In this document: in pieces, positions 61,383 through 64,000 of the stretch | How the letters are laid out: each line of letters opens with the position of its first letter | Numbering within the stretch: position 1 is the stretch's first letter | Source of the DNA: Amylibacter marinus | Lineage (GTDB): Bacteria; Pseudomonadota; Alphaproteobacteria; Rhodobacterales; Rhodobacteraceae | DNA: 64,000 nucleotides | NCBI RefSeq assembly: GCF_030160015.1 | Contig: NZ_BSNN01000002.1 | Coordinates: forward strand, 496,001-560,000 | Direction of reading: 5' to 3' | Made by a program: the position numbers and the translations under genes | Notes under the pieces: generated by a model | Databases searched by the model: none | What the model was told of the DNA's origin: nothing | What the model saw: only the letters and a program-made list of their open reading frames with translations

Positions 61383-61672
61383 TACAGCCCCTCTACAATG
61401 GTGTAGTTGCGTGTTGAAACACCCTCAGCTAAGGCAAAAGACAGCGCCTCTTGATATTCAGGCCCGTCATAAAACTTTACCGCAGTGTCGAAATCGGGGA
61501 ATTCCAAAACCACATTGCGGTTCTGCTCTGGCCCTTCTTTGGTCACACAGCGCCCGCCGCGCGCCAAAAACACGCCATTATATTTGGCCACCGCCGGCCC
61601 AGCCAAGGCCACATATTTCGCGTATTCCTCGGCGTTGTGCACATTAATCTGCACGATACAAAAAGCCTTCAT
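61382..61672 (-). CDS. DUF1330 protein (upstream copy)
   Basis: 96 aa. The same fold and landmarks as its neighbour: AFCIVQINVHNAEEYAKYVA, FLARGGRCVTKEG, VVLEFPDFDTAVKFYDGPEY and YTIVEGL. The two are clearly diverged duplicates. It begins one base after the alaS stop, so it is probably on the alaS transcript. The function is unknown. Confidence 0.9.
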   Translation of the reverse strand: MKAFCIVQINVHNAEEYAKYVALAGPAVAKYNGVFLARGGRCVTKEGPEQNRNVVLEFPDFDTAVKFYDGPEYQEALSFALAEGVSTRNYTIVEGL

Positions 61673-61673
61673 C

Positions 61674-64000
61674 CTATGCTCCTACCACTTTCTCTGCTGC
61701 CAAAATGGCCGCATCCGCATTCTCGATACTGGTACCACCAGCCTGCGCCATATCAGGGCGGCCACCGCCACCCTTGCCCCCCAGCGCAGCTGCTGCGGCC
61801 TTGACCACATCAACAGCGCTGATTTCACCAGTTAGATCATCAGTTACACCAACAGCAGCAGCGGCCTTGCCACCTGCCCCCGAGATCAACAAAATCACCG
61901 CAGAGCCCAGCCGGTTTTTATGCTCGTCAATCAACCCGCGCAGATCCTTACCCGGCACATCCTCTAGAACCTGTGCAAAAAACGCGACCCCGCCAATATC
62001 TTTGGCATCGGCCGCAGTGCCAGCACCGCCCATGGCCACGGCCTTGCGCAGATCCGATACTTCGCCCTGAAGCGCACGACGTTCATCCATTAACCCCTGA
62101 ATACGCACAGATATCTCTTCGGGCTTAGCCTTCAGCAACCCTGCCACATCGGCCAATACCGTGGCCTGCTCTGCCTGATGCGCCTGTGCTGCGCGCCCTG
62201 TCAGCGCCTCGATCCGGCGCACACCAGAGGCAGATGCCCCCTCTGTGGTTAGGATAAAGCTACCAATCTCACCCGTTTGCGCCACATGGGTACCACCACA
62301 TAGCTCTAGCGAATAGGTATTCTTATCCAACCCCTTATTCGATCCATCCTGAACCCCCATGGAAACCACACGCACCTCGTCGCCATACTTCTCGCCAAAC
62401 AGCGCCTGCGCACCCAATGCACGCGCATCATCTGGTGTCATAATGCGGGTTTCCACCTTAGAGTTCTGGCGAATATAATCGTTCACCTCGCGCTCTACTT
62501 CTGCAATCTCTGCGGTGCTCATCGCCTTGGAATGGCTGAAATCAAAGCGCAGGCGATCCGCCGCGTTCAATGAGCCACGCTGTGCCACATGGGTGCCCAA
62601 GACATTGCGCAGGGCCTCGTTCAGCAGGTGCGTTGCGGAATGGCTATTTCGAATTCCTGTGCGATTGGAATGATCCACCGCCAGCTCGGCCACGTCTTGG
62701 GTCGATATTACCCCCTCACGCACAGTGCCAATATGTACAAAAATACCCGCCTTCTTTTTCACATCGGAAACTGAAACCGCCGCCCCATCAAAGCTGATGG
62801 TGCCCATATCGCCAATCTGGCCACCGCTTTCGCCATAAAACGGGGTCTGGTTGAACACCAACATCACCTTGTCGCCCTTGGTGGCGGTGGGGCTTAATGC
62901 GCCATCTTTAACAATCGCGATTAACTGCGCCTCGGCACTTTCAGTGTCATAGCCCAAGAAATCTGTGGTGCCATGCTCTTCGGCCACATCAAACCAGATG
63001 CTTTCGTCCGCTGCATCCCCAGATCCGGCCCATGCGGCGCGCGCCTTGGCCTTTTGCTCGGCCATTGCCGCATCAAACCCATCCGTATCAACGCTCACAC
63101 CCTTTTCACGTACGGCATCCTGTGTCAGATCCAGCGGAAACCCATAGGTGTCATACAGTTTAAATGCCGCGCTACCAGACAGAGCCTGTCCCTCGGACAA
63201 GCCGGCCAATTCATCATCTAATAGGCGCAGGCCACGGTCTAACGTGGTTTTGAATCGCGTCTCTTCTAATAGCAAGCTTTCCTCGATCATCGCCTGTGCT
63301 TGGGTCAATTCGGGATAGGCCTGGCCCATCTGTTTCACCAGCGCAGGCACCAATTGATGCATCACCGGATCTTTGGCCCCCAGCAGATGCGCATGGCGCA
63401 TGGCGCGACGCATGATGCGACGCAATACGTAGCCCCGCCCCTCGCTGGACGGTAAAACACCATCAGCAATCAAAAAAGAGGTTGAACGCAGATGGTCCGC
63501 GATCACGCGGTGATGTACATTTTGATCGCCATATGGGTCAACACCCGTTGCATGGGCCGATGCCTCAATCAAATCTTTCATTAGATCGGTATCATAATTG
63601 TCATGGCTGCCCTGTAACAAGGCCGCGATACGCTCCAACCCCATGCCAGTATCGATCGATTGCATTTCCAATGGTTTCAACGACCCATCTGCAAACTGTT
63701 CGTTCTGCATGAAAACCACGTTCCAGATTTCGATGAAGCGATCCCCATCTTCCTCGGGTGATCCAGGAGGGCCACCCCAAATATGCTCGCCGTGATCATA
63801 GAAAATCTCGGTGCAAGGCCCACAAGGCCCGGTAGGCCCCATGCGCCAAAAATTGTCGTCCGTGGCAATGCGGATGATGCGATCATCTGGCAGACCAGCA
63901 TATTTCTTCCAAATATTCGCGGCCTCGTCATCGGTGTGATACACGGTGACATATAGGCGATCCTTATCAATCCCAAAGTCCTTGGTGATCAAATCCCACG
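61674..64000 (-). CDS. alaS: Alanine--tRNA ligase (partial, N-terminus beyond right edge)
   Basis: At least 774 residues are visible; about 110 N-terminal residues of the roughly 885 usual ones lie outside the window, and the frame stays open to base 64000. Seen are the class II catalytic core ([30 protein letters not shown]), the editing domain ([19 protein letters not shown], quoted as [16 protein letters not shown], and [15 protein letters not shown] with its zinc-binding Cys/His), and the C-Ala domain ending [15 protein letters not shown]. It charges tRNA-Ala and clears Ser/Gly errors. Confidence 0.96.
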   Translation of the reverse strand, partial: WDLITKDFGIDKDRLYVTVYHTDDEAANIWKKYAGLPDDRIIRIATDDNFWRMGPTGPCGPCTEIFYDHGEHIWGGPPGSPEEDGDRFIEIWNVVFMQNEQFADGSLKPLEMQSIDTGMGLERIAALLQGSHDNYDTDLMKDLIEASAHATGVDPYGDQNVHHRVIADHLRSTSFLIADGVLPSSEGRGYVLRRIMRRAMRHAHLLGAKDPVMHQLVPALVKQMGQAYPELTQAQAMIEESLLLEETRFKTTLDRGLRLLDDELAGLSEGQALSGSAAFKLYDTYGFPLDLTQDAVREKGVSVDTDGFDAAMAEQKAKARAAWAGSGDAADESIWFDVAEEHGTTDFLGYDTESAEAQLIAIVKDGALSPTATKGDKVMLVFNQTPFYGESGGQIGDMGTISFDGAAVSVSDVKKKAGIFVHIGTVREGVISTQDVAELAVDHSNRTGIRNSHSATHLLNEALRNVLGTHVAQRGSLNAADRLRFDFSHSKAMSTAEIAEVEREVNDYIRQNSKVETRIMTPDDARALGAQALFGEKYGDEVRVVSMGVQDGSNKGLDKNTYSLELCGGTHVAQTGEIGSFILTTEGASASGVRRIEALTGRAAQAHQAEQATVLADVAGLLKAKPEEISVRIQGLMDERRALQGEVSDLRKAVAMGGAGTAADAKDIGGVAFFAQVLEDVPGKDLRGLIDEHKNRLGSAVILLISGAGGKAAAAVGVTDDLTGEISAVDVVKAAAAALGGKGGGGRPDMAQAGGTSIENADAAILAAEKVVGA

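Overview
The window comes from an alphaproteobacterium of the Rhodobacterales (Roseobacter group), one with a moderate rather than high GC content. The evidence is the gene content and order: RNase E with a long acidic insert in its S1 domain; aat followed by a DUF2155 / MlaD / NDUFA12-like operon; ppiD-trpE and trpG-trpD-trpC-moaC-moeA-lexA-comEC-gltX-gltA in a row; rplM-rpsI close to a PaaI thioesterase and ctaA; and a gene-transfer-agent (GTA) type holin/endolysin pair. The DNA is compact. Most neighbours overlap by 1 to 4 bases (ATGA, TAATG) and several convergent pairs overlap or share a terminator. Almost everything is chromosomal housekeeping. No integrase, CRISPR array, intact insertion sequence or plasmid gene was found.

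Layout. 1-11.3 kb: start of a divergent gene, rne, an M48 protease with TPRs, accB-accC (biotin carboxyl carrier and biotin carboxylase), aat, then on the minus strand a cysteine-cluster protein, DUF2155, mlaD, an NDUFA12-like complex I protein, clpX and clpP. 11.4-16.8 kb: a FadL-type porin, trigger factor, a lipidated subtilisin autotransporter and tRNA-Leu(TAG). 17-24.7 kb: glnB-glnA, a DUF3445 haem-dependent N-demethylase-like protein, two small secreted proteins of unknown function, a GSCFA/TPR protein and parE. 24.7-25.5 kb: a small accessory patch with two palindromes and an AbiU2/HEPN-like gene. 25.6-29 kb: an arginine-degradation operon (arginase, CtlX-type amidinohydrolase, ornithine cyclodeaminase) with a divergent Lrp-type regulator. 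29-46.5 kb: an ABC-F ATPase, ppiD, tryptophan genes, a YibQ-like divergent polysaccharide deacetylase with a hexanucleotide repeat, molybdopterin genes, a TauE/SafE permease, lexA with a clear LexA box, comEC, gltX and gltA. 46.5-53.5 kb (minus strand): acyltransferase, murI, argC, ccmE, GTA endolysin, GTA holin, ccmF, ccmH. 53.6-60.3 kb: rpsI, rplM, a tiny Zn-ribbon protein, a thioesterase, ctaA, an endonuclease-like protein, trmJ, a TfoX-domain protein and icd. 60.3-64 kb: a gene-poor spacer with a possible IS end, an SMR efflux gene, two tandem DUF1330 genes and alaS, which runs off the right edge.

How the genes work together. glnB-glnA sense and assimilate nitrogen. The arginase operon feeds arginine nitrogen to ornithine and proline. 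gltA and icd supply 2-oxoglutarate. accB-accC starts fatty-acid synthesis. ccmE/F/H and ctaA serve haem insertion for respiration. clpXP, trigger factor, PpiD and the M48 protease form a protein-quality set. The most interesting items are the GTA lysis pair inside the cytochrome c maturation operon, the solitary AbiU2/HEPN gene, the lipidated subtilase autotransporter, the in-frame (GGCTCT)11 repeat, a perfect 7+7 palindrome in front of icd and a probable unannotated 60-residue Zn-ribbon gene.
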